Part shown: piece after piece, positions 1 through 8,387 of the stretch
Position numbering within the stretch: the first letter of the stretch is position 1
Layout of the letters: every line of letters starts with the position of its first letter
DNA from: Lutibacter sp. HS1-25
Lineage (GTDB): Bacteria; Bacteroidota; Bacteroidia; Flavobacteriales; Flavobacteriaceae
DNA length: 64,000 bases
Reading direction: 5' to 3'
Assembly: GCF_004121075.1 (NCBI RefSeq)
Contig: NZ_RHLN01000003.1
Location: 1 to 64,000, forward strand
Translations under genes and position numbers: made by a program
Notes under the pieces: model-generated
The model's database searches: none
Seen by the model: the letters and a program-made list of their open reading frames with translations, nothing else
Told to the model about the DNA's origin: nothing

Positions 1-480
1 TTGGATTGTCAATTTCACAAAAAGTTTGAGTTGCAGCACCAGTAGGAGGTAAAGGTTTTTCAATGTTTGCAGTAACTTCTAATCTCAAAACACTTTCACA
101 ACCAGCAGTATTTGTTATTGTAGCATAGTAAACTTTACCATCAACCAAAGCAGCTGTTTTAGTTAAAGGAGTTGTAGCATTATCACTATCGTACCAATTG
201 ATTTCATTTCCACTAGGACTTAAATTCTCAATAGTTGGATTGTTAATTTCACAAAAAGTTTGAGTTGCAGCACCAGTAGGAGGTAAAGGCTTTTCAATGT
301 TAGCAGTAACTTCTAATCGTAAAACACTTTCACAACCAGAAGTATTTGTTATTGTAGCGTAATAAACTTTACCATCAACCAAAGCAGCTGTTTTAGTTAA
401 AGGAATTGTAGCATTATCACTATCGTACCAATTGATGTTATTTCCACTAGGACTTAAACTGTCAACAGTTGGATTTTCAA
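1..480 (-). repeat. 234-bp in-frame tandem repeat (78 residues)
   Basis: Copies begin with TTGGAT at positions 1, 235 and 469, an exact period of 234 bp. Comparing 1-234 with 235-468 by eye I count about 14 differences, roughly 94% identity. The third unit (469 onward) diverges soon after its first 30 bases. The period is a multiple of three, so copy number can change without breaking the frame. More copies probably lie to the left of the window. Confidence 0.9.
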
Positions 481-1561
481 TTTCACAGAAAGTTTGAGTT
501 GTAGGACCTGTTGGAGGAGTAACTACTTCGATTACTACTGCTACATTAGCGGATGCATCAGGGCAAGCACCTAAACTACTTTTAACAGTATAAGTGTATG
601 TTCCAGAGCTATTAACACCAGGTTCAAAAGTACCTAAGTAACCACCAGATAGAGAACTTGGCCCTGTCCAAACACCAGTAATATCAGGACTTCCTCCTAA
701 TTTATCAAATAAATTAGTTGTAACTAAATCAATTTCGCACTCGTTTAATGATGAACTTATTCCTGCATTTGGAGGGGTGTCAATAAAAACTGTTGTTTTA
801 GCTCTTTCTAAGCTTTCACAACCAACGCTTTCTTGAGTTGCCCAATAATCTTCACCATTAATTAAGGCTGTTGAAATATCTAAAGGTAGAGATGCCATTT
901 CAGATTCGTACCAAATAACATTGTTTTCTATAGCTTTTAAATTATCTACAGTAGGATTGGAAGTAGCACAAAATGTTTGTGTTGGAGCCACGGTAGGCGT
1001 TTCTGGAGCAATTAAAATAACGGCAGTTCCCAATCTTTTACTAGTACATCCATTTGCGGTTTGCTGTACATAATAAGTTACCCCATTTACCAGTGGGGTT
1101 GAGTCTGAAAGTAAGTTGCCACCAGTTTTGGCATCATACCATTCAATATTTGTACCAGTTGCTGGTAAATCTGCTATTGTAGCATTTTCATCGGCACAAA
1201 CACCTATAATAGAGTAAGTATTTGTTGGAGGTGTTCCATTAATTGTTACGGTAACAGCAAGTCTGTTTGGGCTACAACTTCCACCTGTAATATCATCTGC
1301 ATAATAGGTTTTGTTATTTTCTAAACGGAGTAATTTATCATACTGAGTTCCTCCAGAAGGAGCATCAAACCATGCAATTTCACCACCAGAAACTATAAAA
1401 TTTTCAATTTTAGGTTCATTGCTATCACAAAAAATTTGAGAAGTATTTCCTATTGGGGTTGGATTTACACATTGTGAATATGTCAGTTCATGACTTAAAA
1501 AGGCTAAAACAAAGAATAATAATATTGTATTAATATTCAATGAAAATTTTTCTTTTTTCAT
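1..1561 (-). CDS. Repeat-rich secreted surface protein with Ig-like repeats (C-terminus outside window)
   Basis: I translated this by hand. An open frame runs leftward from the ATG at 1561 (MKKEKFSLN...) to the window edge with no stop, about 520 codons. The N-terminus is a signal peptide (two basic clusters, then hydrophobic NTILLFFVLAFL). The rest is a string of beta-rich modules, each with an FC(E/D) start, an INWYDS or IEWYD core, a YYA or YWA strand and a second Cys near GCES. This is the Ig-like module common in large T9SS-exported adhesin-like proteins of Flavobacteriia. At the left end the modules become near-identical 78-residue repeats (see the repeat entry). No enzymatic motif is visible. 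A T9SS sorting domain is expected beyond the left edge but cannot be seen. Function in adhesion or gliding is inference only. A -7-like box lies at 1617-1624. Confidence 0.8.
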   Translation of the reverse strand, partial: MKKEKFSLNINTILLFFVLAFLSHELTYSQCVNPTPIGNTSQIFCDSNEPKIENFIVSGGEIAWFDAPSGGTQYDKLLRLENNKTYYADDITGGSCSPNRLAVTVTINGTPPTNTYSIIGVCADENATIADLPATGTNIEWYDAKTGGNLLSDSTPLVNGVTYYVQQTANGCTSKRLGTAVILIAPETPTVAPTQTFCATSNPTVDNLKAIENNVIWYESEMASLPLDISTALINGEDYWATQESVGCESLERAKTTVFIDTPPNAGISSSLNECEIDLVTTNLFDKLGGSPDITGVWTGPSSLSGGYLGTFEPGVNSSGTYTYTVKSSLGACPDASANVAVVIEVVTPPTGPTTQTFCEIENPTVDSLSPSGNNINWYDSDNATIPLTKTAALVDGKVYYATITNTSGCESVLRLEVTANIEKPLPPTGAATQTFCEINNPTIENLSPSGNEINWYDSDNATTPLTKTAALVDGKVYYATITNTAGCESVLRLEVTANIEKPLPPTGAATQTFCEIDNP

Positions 1562-1616
1562 TAGTTGGGTATTGGTTAGTTTTTTGATTTCGAATAAATG
1601 AAATCGTTTGGTATAT

Positions 1617-1624
1617 CAAAAATA
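1617..1624 (-). promoter_or_regulatory. -7-like box for the repeat protein gene
   Basis: The minus strand reads TATTTTTG, matching the Bacteroidota -7 consensus TAnnTTTG, 56 bp upstream of the ATG at 1561. No convincing -33 TTG lies at the usual spacing. Confidence 0.4.
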
Positions 1625-1734
1625 GTTAATTTTATTCAATTTTAGATGAATAAGTTGTTTTTTGAAGTATGATGTTTCTGTGTAAATTTGTTGAAAATAA
1701 AGTTGATTCATCGTGTTTTTTTTAGGAGATTACT

Positions 1735-1742
1735 TACATTTG
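1735..1742 (+). promoter_or_regulatory. -7-like box for the Mur ligase gene
   Basis: TACATTTG matches TAnnTTTG and ends 20 bp before the ATG at 1762, so the predicted leader is only about 14 nt. No -33 element at the usual spacing was found. Confidence 0.45.
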
Positions 1743-1761
1743 ATGTTAAAAATTATAATAT

Positions 1762-3117
1762 ATGAATATACATTTTATAGCAATAGGAGGTAGTGCTATG
1801 CATAATTTAGCCCTGGCTTTGAAAGAAAAAGGGTATACTATTTCAGGAAGTGACGATGCTATTTTTGAACCTTCAAAAACAAGGTTGGCAAATAAAGGTT
1901 TGTTACCTAGTGATTTTGGATGGTTTTCAGAAAAAATCACATCAGATTTGGATGCTGTAATTTTAGGAATGCATGCAAAACCCGATAATCCTGAGCTAAA
2001 AAAAGCACAGGAATTGGGTCTGAAAATATATTCATATCCAGAGTTTTTATATGAACAGTCTAAAGATAAAACACGTGTTGTAATTGGTGGCTCTCATGGG
2101 AAAACAACCATTACTTCTATGATTTTACACGTGCTAAATTATCATAATATGGATGTAGATTATATGGTAGGTGCACAATTAGATGGTTTTGATACCATGG
2201 TACATTTAACTTCTGATAATGAATTTATGGTGTTAGAAGGAGATGAATATTTATCGAGCCCAATAGATATGCGACCAAAATTTCATTTATATCAGCCAAA
2301 TATTGCTTTGATAAGTGGTATTGCGTGGGATCATATCAATGTGTTTCCAACTTTTGAAAATTATGTTGAACAGTTTTCAATTTTTACCAATTCATTAATT
2401 GATGGTGGAATAATGGTCTACAATGAAGAAGATGAAATTGTAAAAAATGTTGTTGAATCAGCTGAAAATCCTATTAAAAAATATCCGTACATAACCCCAA
2501 ATTATAAAATTGTTGATGGCACTACATTTATTGAAACTAATGAGGGTGAGCTTCCTTTAGAAATTTTTGGGAAACACAATTTACAAAACATGGCAGGAGC
2601 AAAATGGATTTGTCAGCATATGGGTGTAAATGAAGATGATTTTTATGAAGCTATTGTAAGTTTTAAAGGTGCAAGCAAACGCTTGGAAAAAATTGCTGAA
2701 AATAAAAATACGGTTGTGTTTAAAGATTTTGCACATTCGCCTAGCAAAGTTGAAGCAACTACAAATGCAGTTAAAAATCAGTATAGCAATAGAGAAGTAA
2801 TAGCTTGTTTAGAGTTGCATACCTATAGTAGTTTAAATGCCGATTTTTTAAAAGAATATAAAGGTGCTTTAAATAGTGCAGATAAAGCAGTTGTATATTA
2901 TTCTGCACATGCATTAGAAATTAAGCGTTTAGAAAAAATTTCAGAAGCACAAATTAGAAATGCATTTGAACGCGAAGATTTAATAGTTTTTACGGATGCT
3001 GATGCTTTTAAAGAATTTTTATTCAATCAGAATTTAGAAAATACTGCGTTACTTTTAATGAGTTCGGGTAATTATGGAGGTTTGGATTTTGAGAAGTTTA
3101 AATCGTTGGTTTTTTAA
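1762..3117 (+). CDS. mpl: Mpl-like Mur ligase (UDP-N-acetylmuramate:tripeptide ligase family)
   Basis: A 451-residue cytoplasmic ATP-dependent ligase of the Mur family. The N-terminus MNIHFIAIGGSAMHNLA is the Rossmann-like UDP-binding motif of the MurC/Mpl branch. The P-loop GSHGKTT is at residues 110-116, a GDEY motif lies near residue 160, and the C-terminal domain contains KDFAHSPSK, the ADP-binding segment of this branch. Mpl reattaches recovered L-Ala-gamma-D-Glu-mDAP peptide to UDP-MurNAc during peptidoglycan recycling. Length fits Mpl (about 450). Assignment to Mpl rather than MurC rests on the GGSAMH motif in place of the MurC GIGG(I/A)GM motif and on the absence of neighbouring mur/fts genes. 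It stands alone, between its own promoter and a terminator. Substrate specificity is inferred from the family. Confidence 0.8.
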   Translation: MNIHFIAIGGSAMHNLALALKEKGYTISGSDDAIFEPSKTRLANKGLLPSDFGWFSEKITSDLDAVILGMHAKPDNPELKKAQELGLKIYSYPEFLYEQSKDKTRVVIGGSHGKTTITSMILHVLNYHNMDVDYMVGAQLDGFDTMVHLTSDNEFMVLEGDEYLSSPIDMRPKFHLYQPNIALISGIAWDHINVFPTFENYVEQFSIFTNSLIDGGIMVYNEEDEIVKNVVESAENPIKKYPYITPNYKIVDGTTFIETNEGELPLEIFGKHNLQNMAGAKWICQHMGVNEDDFYEAIVSFKGASKRLEKIAENKNTVVFKDFAHSPSKVEATTNAVKNQYSNREVIACLELHTYSSLNADFLKEYKGALNSADKAVVYYSAHALEIKRLEKISEAQIRNAFEREDLIVFTDADAFKEFLFNQNLENTALLLMSSGNYGGLDFEKFKSLVF

Positions 3118-3138
3118 ACAAATTAAGAAAATCTATTA

Positions 3139-3180
3139 AAAAGTGAGACTGAATAATTTTTTAGTCTCACTTTTTATTTT
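3139..3180. terminator. Bidirectional terminator between mpl and trkH
   Basis: A 12-bp perfect stem AAAAGTGAGACT / AGTCTCACTTTT (3139-3150 and 3163-3174) is followed by a T-rich tract. A-runs on the left and T-runs on the right suit termination of both converging genes. Confidence 0.8.
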
Positions 3181-3220
3181 GTGTCAATACCTTAAAAATA
3201 AAATGCATTTTACAAAAATC

Positions 3221-4720
3221 TTAAATGTTTTTCCAAAAGAAAGGTGTAAATAATATTAAAACAGTAAACAATTCTAACCTTCCAATTAGCATTAAAAACG
3301 AGCAGAACCATTTTGCAGGTATGGTTAAATGTGCAAAATTATCAACCGGACTTACAGATCCAATTGCAGGTCCAATATTACCTAAAGACGAAGCTGCAGC
3401 ACCCATTGCTGAAGGGAAATCTAATCCGAAAAAGGTTAATAATAAACTACTCATTATAAAAATAAGCATGTAAAGTACAAAAAAAGATAAGATATTGTAA
3501 ATAATTGTTTTTGGAACACTTCCGCCATCGTAACGTACTGGTATTATTGCATTTGGATGCAGTACTTTTTTAAATTCGTAAAAACTACTTTTTATCATAA
3601 TAATATGACGAACAACTTTAACACCACCACTGGTAGAACCTGCAGAACCACCAATAAAAAATAACGAAAACATAATGGCTGTAACCATAGCGCTCCACAT
3701 TGTAAAATCGGCAGAAACAAAACCAGTTGTTGTTAAAACAGAAACAACTGAAAACGCAGCATGTCTAAAGGCATTTTCTGTTTCACCCCAAATTTTAGTA
3801 TGACTTAAACTAGATGCTAAATTTGGATCTTGATAATTAACAATTAAAAAAGTAATAAGTAAAGTTACAGCCACGGTGCCAAAAAAGTAATATCTAAACT
3901 CTTCACTTTTAAAAACTTTGCTAATTTTTCCTTTTAAAGCAAAATAGGTTAGTACAAAATTTGCACCTGCAATAAACATAAAAACAATAATTATATATTG
4001 AATTATTGGAAAGTTATCATAATGAGCAATACTTGCATTTTTTGTTGAAAAACCTCCCGTACTCATAGTTGCCATAGCGTGGTTAATAGCATCAAACCAA
4101 GTCATTCCTGCAATTTTTAGTAAAAGGAATTCTACCAGAGTTAGTAAAAAATAAATCAACCAAAGACGTTTTGCGGTTTCAGTAATTCTAGGGTGCATTT
4201 TATCGGCCGAAGGACCTGGAGCTTCAGCCATAAATAACTGCATACCACCAATTCCCAATAAAGGTAAAATGGCAACCGTAAGTACAATAATTCCCATACC
4301 GCCAATCCAATGTGTTGCACTTCGCCAAAATAAAATACCTTTTGGCATAGATTCAATATCTGTTAAAATTGAGGAACCTGTTGTTGAATATCCAGAAATT
4401 GTTTCAAAAAAAGCATTTACATAAACGGGAATGGTTTCAGTATAAACATACGGTAGAGTTCCTGTTAATGTAAGCATGAGCCAACCTAAAGTAACAATTA
4501 AATAACCTTCTTTTTTGCCAAGATTTTTTTTAGCATTTCGGTTAAAAAACCACAATATAAAACCAATTACAATAGTGGTTATACCAGCTCCTAAAATGCC
4601 CCATTTTTCAGTTTCACCATAATAAATACTAAAAGGCACAGCTAGTAGCATAAACAATCCGTTTAGTATGGAAGTTAACCCTAAAAAACTTATGATAATT
4701 TGTATGTTGAGGTTTTTCAT
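3221..4720 (-). CDS. trkH: TrkH-type potassium uptake channel subunit
   Basis: A 499-residue integral membrane protein of the TrkH/KtrB family, the K+-translocating subunit. The family's four pore-loop repeats are visible: SGYSTTGSS near residue 115, MSTGGFST near 220, TTTGFVS near 335 and SSLGNIGP near 450. Their glycines form the selectivity filter. The segment HWIGGMGI is also typical. It follows trkA on the same strand with a gap of about 80 bp, so the two are very likely one operon, with TrkA as the cytoplasmic gating ring. The start chosen gives a first membrane helix directly (MKNLNIQIIISFLG). Length matches TrkH (about 485-500). Whether transport is coupled to H+ or Na+ cannot be read from the sequence. 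Confidence 0.93.
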   Translation of the reverse strand: MKNLNIQIIISFLGLTSILNGLFMLLAVPFSIYYGETEKWGILGAGITTIVIGFILWFFNRNAKKNLGKKEGYLIVTLGWLMLTLTGTLPYVYTETIPVYVNAFFETISGYSTTGSSILTDIESMPKGILFWRSATHWIGGMGIIVLTVAILPLLGIGGMQLFMAEAPGPSADKMHPRITETAKRLWLIYFLLTLVEFLLLKIAGMTWFDAINHAMATMSTGGFSTKNASIAHYDNFPIIQYIIIVFMFIAGANFVLTYFALKGKISKVFKSEEFRYYFFGTVAVTLLITFLIVNYQDPNLASSLSHTKIWGETENAFRHAAFSVVSVLTTTGFVSADFTMWSAMVTAIMFSLFFIGGSAGSTSGGVKVVRHIIMIKSSFYEFKKVLHPNAIIPVRYDGGSVPKTIIYNILSFFVLYMLIFIMSSLLLTFFGLDFPSAMGAAASSLGNIGPAIGSVSPVDNFAHLTIPAKWFCSFLMLIGRLELFTVLILFTPFFWKNI

Positions 4721-4799
4721 ATTAAAAATTGGTAAACTTAAAATTTTAAAAGATGTATTGGATATTTAAAACTTTAAATTTTAGCTAGTTATGGTGTTT

Positions 4800-6146
4800 T
4801 TAGTTAAATAATTTTTCAACCTTATGAATGGCTTCAGGTAAGCAAAAAACAACAGCTTTGTCTCCTGCTAAAATTTGAAAATCTCCAAAGGTCATATGTG
4901 CAATACCATTTCTAATTACGCCACCAAAAACAGCTTTTTCGGTAATCTTAATATCTCTAATTAGATTTTTTGTAACAAGTGAATTTTCTTTCACTCTAAA
5001 TTCTAAAACTTCGGCATCAACATTGTGTAAGTTGGCTAATTTTAATACATCGCCCTTACGTACATGTTTAAAAATAGCACTTGCAGCTAGTAATTTTTTG
5101 TTGATTAAAGTGTCAATACCAATTGTTTGTGAAATATTGATATAGTCCATATTTTCTACCAAAGCAATTGTTTTTTTAACGCCTTTTGATTTGGCCACCA
5201 AACATGACATGATATTGGTCTCAGAGTTTCCTGTTACAGCAACAAAGGCATCCATTTGAGAAATATTTTCTTCTTCTAGCAATTCAACATTTCTACCATC
5301 CCCTTTTATAATAAGTGCATTTGGAATTTTTTCGGCCACTTCTTTGGCGCGCTCTTTATCAATTTCAAGTAATTTGATGTTAAATTTGTTATTACACAAA
5401 CTTCGAGCAGCTTTTACACCAATTTTTCCACCGCCTAAAATCATTACATCTTTAACTCCAAATTGGGTTTTCCCCATTAATTTGTATAATTTTTTGATAC
5501 TTTCTTGTGGCGTTGAAAAGTAAATTTGATCGTTGGCTTTGTAAATTGTATTGCCTCTCGGAATAATAGTTTCGCTACTATTTGAAGGTTTTATAGCAAT
5601 GGTAATAAAATCAATATCCGAAAATTTATGTCGCGCCTCTCTAACCGTTAAATTAATTAATGGCGAATTGTATTCTAAAGTGCTTCCTAAAATGTTTAAA
5701 GTGCCATTTTCAAACTGAATAGTATCATTAAAAGCCGACTGATTTAAAAGCATTAAAATTTCGTTGGCAGCTAATTCACCAGGAGAAATCATACTGTCTA
5801 TACCTATTTCAGTAAAATCAATTTCAGAATTTCTTGTGAATTCGTGATTTGAAATACGAGCAATTGTTTTTTTTGCGCCCAATTTTTTTGCTAAAACAGC
5901 AACTGTAAAATTGGTGTTTTGAGATTCAGTTACAGCTAAAAAAATATCAGCTTTATCAATATTTACCTCTTTCAATAATTTTATAGAAGTAGCATCTCCT
6001 CTTTTAGTGATAACGTCTATGTGATTGCTTGCATATTCAAGTTTTTCAGCATCTGTATCAATTAAATAGATGTCTTGAGATTCAAAAGAAAGTAGTTTTG
6101 CTAAATGAAAACCCACATCTCCTGCACCTGCAATTATAATTTTCAT
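4800..6146 (-). CDS. trkA: TrkA potassium uptake regulatory subunit
   Basis: A 448-residue cytoplasmic NAD(H)/nucleotide-binding protein that gates TrkH. It has the duplicated RCK layout: RCK-N domain 1 starts MKIIIAGAGDVGFHLAKLL (GxGxxG), and a second dinucleotide fold starts near residue 228 with ILGGGKIGVKAA. Each is followed by a smaller RCK-C/TrkA-C segment. Acidic residues close the beta-2 strands (LIDTD and LLEID), as in NAD-binding versions. It is the first gene of the trkA-trkH operon, with a -7-like box 18 bp upstream. Its 5' region is shared with the divergently transcribed radC, whose start lies only 55 bp away. Confidence 0.93.
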   Translation of the reverse strand: MKIIIAGAGDVGFHLAKLLSFESQDIYLIDTDAEKLEYASNHIDVITKRGDATSIKLLKEVNIDKADIFLAVTESQNTNFTVAVLAKKLGAKKTIARISNHEFTRNSEIDFTEIGIDSMISPGELAANEILMLLNQSAFNDTIQFENGTLNILGSTLEYNSPLINLTVREARHKFSDIDFITIAIKPSNSSETIIPRGNTIYKANDQIYFSTPQESIKKLYKLMGKTQFGVKDVMILGGGKIGVKAARSLCNNKFNIKLLEIDKERAKEVAEKIPNALIIKGDGRNVELLEEENISQMDAFVAVTGNSETNIMSCLVAKSKGVKKTIALVENMDYINISQTIGIDTLINKKLLAASAIFKHVRKGDVLKLANLHNVDAEVLEFRVKENSLVTKNLIRDIKITEKAVFGGVIRNGIAHMTFGDFQILAGDKAVVFCLPEAIHKVEKLFN

Positions 6147-6163
6147 GTTTTGAAATATTTAGA

Positions 6164-6171
6164 CAAATATA
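6164..6171 (-). promoter_or_regulatory. -7-like box for trkA-trkH
   Basis: The minus strand reads TATATTTG, 18 bp upstream of the trkA ATG. It sits back to back with the radC box at 6179-6186, with 7 bp between them. Confidence 0.5.
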
Positions 6172-6178
6172 TTACTCT

Positions 6179-6186
6179 TATCTTTG
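6179..6186 (+). promoter_or_regulatory. -7-like box for radC
   Basis: TATCTTTG matches TAnnTTTG and ends 9 bp before the ATG at 6195 and 15 bp before the ATG at 6201. A transcript starting 5-7 nt downstream would have a leader of at most about 10 nt. A TTTG at 6149-6152 is 26 bp upstream, longer than the usual -33/-7 spacing. Confidence 0.45.
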
Positions 6187-6200
6187 AAAAAAAAATGTTT

Positions 6201-6899
6201 ATGGAATATGAAAATAAATCATTGTCTATCAAGGCTTGGGCTGAAGATGATAGACCAAGAGAAAAACTGTTGTTAAAAGGTAAAAGTGCTTTGTCTGATG
6301 CAGAGTTAATTGCAATTTTAATTGGTTCTGGTAGTAGAAATGAAAGCGCAGTTGACCTGTCTAAACGAATTTTAAATTCAATTGAAAATAACCTGAATAC
6401 TTTGGGGAAATTGACAGCTTTGGATTTGCAAAAGTTTAAAGGAATAGGCGAGGCAAAAGCGATTTCAATTATTACCGCGCTTGAATTGGGGCGAAGACGA
6501 AGATTAGAAGAGGCTTTGGAAGTGCCTAAAATAACAAGTAGTAAAAGTGTTTTTGAAATAATGCAACCCTTAATAGGAGAGTTGCAACACGAAGAATTTT
6601 GGATAGTATATCTAAATAATTCGAATAAAGTTTTGTTGAAAGAACAGCTAAGTAAAGGTGGTTTAACCGGAACTTTGGTAGATGTGCGATTGGTGTTTAA
6701 AAGAGCATTGGATTTGTTTGCAACGGCAGTTATTTTATGTCATAACCATCCATCAGGAAAATTACAGCCAAGTGTTGCAGATAAATCAATTACCAGTAAA
6801 TTAAAATTGGCAGGAGAAACATTAGACATAAAAGTACTGGATCATTTAATTATTACCGAAAATGCTTATTTTAGCTTTGCCGATGAGAGTATATTATAG
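6201..6899 (+). CDS. radC: RadC/YeeS-family JAMM metalloprotease-like protein
   Basis: A 232-residue protein starting MEYENKSLSIKAWAEDDRPREKLL, the usual RadC N-terminus. A helix-hairpin-helix DNA-binding segment (KFKGIGEAKAISIITALELGRR) lies near residues 75-97. The C-terminal JAB/MPN domain has the zinc motif CHNHPSG...PSVAD (HxH...D) near residues 176-190. The family was once thought to act in DNA repair, but its role is not established. An in-frame ATG at 6195 is also possible. The frame stays open back to 6105, but that longer form would overlap trkA and span the predicted promoter, so I reject it. A heptamer repeat begins 4 bp after the stop. Confidence 0.88.
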   Translation: MEYENKSLSIKAWAEDDRPREKLLLKGKSALSDAELIAILIGSGSRNESAVDLSKRILNSIENNLNTLGKLTALDLQKFKGIGEAKAISIITALELGRRRRLEEALEVPKITSSKSVFEIMQPLIGELQHEEFWIVYLNNSNKVLLKEQLSKGGLTGTLVDVRLVFKRALDLFATAVILCHNHPSGKLQPSVADKSITSKLKLAGETLDIKVLDHLIITENAYFSFADESIL

Positions 6900-6903
6900 A
6901 CTG

Positions 6904-6945
6904 AAAGTTTTAAAGTTTAAAGTCTAAAGTCTAAAGTTTAAAGTT
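6904..6945 (+). repeat. Degenerate heptanucleotide tandem repeat after radC
   Basis: Consecutive 7-mers of the form AAAGTTT / AAAGTCT / AAAGTTG run from 6904 to 6945, starting 4 bp after the radC stop. There is one extra base after the first unit. No coding function is seen. Confidence 0.75.
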
Positions 6946-7012
6946 GAATAAAATAAAAGTTACATATTAAAAATTAGAAGTTTTTTTAGATTTTCAGTAA
7001 AATCTTAAGGCA

Positions 7013-7057
7013 AACAATACCCTCCTTGAGGTGGGAATTGTTGTTGAGTTAGCAACA
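7013..7057. repeat. Two adjacent inverted repeats upstream of the polysaccharide gene group
   Basis: AACAATACCCTCC (7013-7025) pairs with GGTGGGAATTGTT (7030-7042) with two mismatches around a TTGA loop. Directly after it, TTGTTG and CAACAA form a second small stem. There is no T-run, so this is not an ordinary terminator. The look is that of a dispersed intergenic repeat, which needs a genome search to confirm. Confidence 0.45.
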
Positions 7058-7088
7058 AACAACCAAAATCCAACAACCAAAACAGATA

Positions 7089-8384
7089 ATGTTATTAGTT
7101 TACACGCATAAAGTCACGCCTAGAATAAGTTATATTTTTAAACAATTTTTTGTTAGAACCTTAAAAATTCAGGTAACATTTACAACAAAAGTTGATGAAT
7201 TTGCAGCACATAATGGACCAAAAATATCTTATTCTAAAACGCCATTGGGTGAGGAGTTTTACATTAGAAGTAACGATTTGTTATTTGAGCAAGGTATTAA
7301 CGATATTGACATTGTTATTGCTAAATGGGATGATGTGCCTTGTTTTTTTCCAGCAGGAGAATCTAGCAGTATTCCGTTTGATATTTTTGCCGCAAGTTTT
7401 TATTTAATTTCACGTTACGAAGAATACTTGCCTCATGTAAGAGATATGCATGAACGATTTCCTGCAGATGAAAGTATTGCCTTTAAAAATGGATTTTTAG
7501 AACAGCCTTTAATAGATATTTGGGCATTTAAGTTTTTAGAATTACTTAAAGAAAAATTTCCAAATTACAATTATCAAAGTAGAAATTTTGAAATGATTTC
7601 AACTTTTGATATTGATATCGCTTATGCCTATAAAAACAAAGGAATTATTAGAACTTTAGGTGGGTTTTTTAAGGATATTGTAAGGTTGAATTTTGTGAAT
7701 TTTTGGTATAGGCTTCTTACAATTTTGAATCTTAAAAAAGACTCGTTTGATACGTTTTCTGAAATTTTAAGAATTAAAAAAGAATACAATGTAGATACCC
7801 GTTTTTTCTTTTTATTGGGCGATTATACAACGTATGACAAAAATGTTTCGTTTATAAATAACAAATTTCAATCATTAATTAAATCTGTTGGAGACTATGC
7901 TAAAATAGGAATGCACCCATCTTACTTTTCTATAAAAGATGTTGAAATGTTGAAAAAAGAAAAAAAACGTTTAGAGAGTATAATAAATGCACCTGTAGTT
8001 TTTTCGCGTCAGCATTTTTTAAGGTTGATTATTCCCGAAACTTATCAAAATTTAATAGACTTAGATATTGAAGAAGATTATACTATGGGGTACGCAAAAT
8101 ATGCAGGTTTTAGAGCCAGTACATGTACGCCTTTTTATTTTTATGATCTTGATTTTGAAATTCAAACACCACTTAAGTTATATCCGTTTGCTTTTATGGA
8201 TGGCACTTTAAAAGATTATATGAAATTGTCAAATGAAGAAAGTTTGGCTCTTATTTTTAAATTAAAAGATGAAGTGAAAAAAGTAAACGGAACATTTATT
8301 TCACTATTGCACAACGAAACTTTAAGTGAAGGTGAGCATTGGGCTGGTTGGAATGAAATTTATTTAAAAATGGTGAATTATTAA
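7089..8384 (+). CDS. Polysaccharide deacetylase-like protein (DUF7033 N-terminal region)
   Basis: A 431-residue protein whose N-terminus (MLLVYTHKVTPRISYIFK) and the following segment resemble the DUF7033 plus NodB-like proteins common in Flavobacteriaceae. The segment ISTFDIDIAYAYKNKG near residue 175 resembles the first metal-binding motif of the fold (TxDxD). GMHPSYFS near 275 fits the HxxxS/H position. SRQHFLRLI near 305 and a final LLHNETLSEGEHW complete the pattern. The family removes acyl groups from N-acetyl sugars, but the substrate here is unknown and the motif differs from classic NodB (TFDDG). No signal peptide is evident, so it is probably cytoplasmic. The next gene starts 3 bp after its stop, so the two are translationally linked. 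A role in envelope polysaccharide synthesis is inferred from context. Confidence 0.75.
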   Translation: MLLVYTHKVTPRISYIFKQFFVRTLKIQVTFTTKVDEFAAHNGPKISYSKTPLGEEFYIRSNDLLFEQGINDIDIVIAKWDDVPCFFPAGESSSIPFDIFAASFYLISRYEEYLPHVRDMHERFPADESIAFKNGFLEQPLIDIWAFKFLELLKEKFPNYNYQSRNFEMISTFDIDIAYAYKNKGIIRTLGGFFKDIVRLNFVNFWYRLLTILNLKKDSFDTFSEILRIKKEYNVDTRFFFLLGDYTTYDKNVSFINNKFQSLIKSVGDYAKIGMHPSYFSIKDVEMLKKEKKRLESIINAPVVFSRQHFLRLIIPETYQNLIDLDIEEDYTMGYAKYAGFRASTCTPFYFYDLDFEIQTPLKLYPFAFMDGTLKDYMKLSNEESLALIFKLKDEVKKVNGTFISLLHNETLSEGEHWAGWNEIYLKMVNY

Positions 8385-8387
8385 TTT

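Noticed and set aside
1-480. Direct repeats as a CRISPR array
   Set aside because: The unit is 234 bp, in frame and translated into Ig-like modules. There is no short repeat/spacer alternation and no cas gene.
6105-6200. Longer radC form starting at 6105
   Set aside because: It would overlap the trkA coding region by 42 bp and run through both predicted promoters. The extra residues look nothing like a RadC N-terminus.
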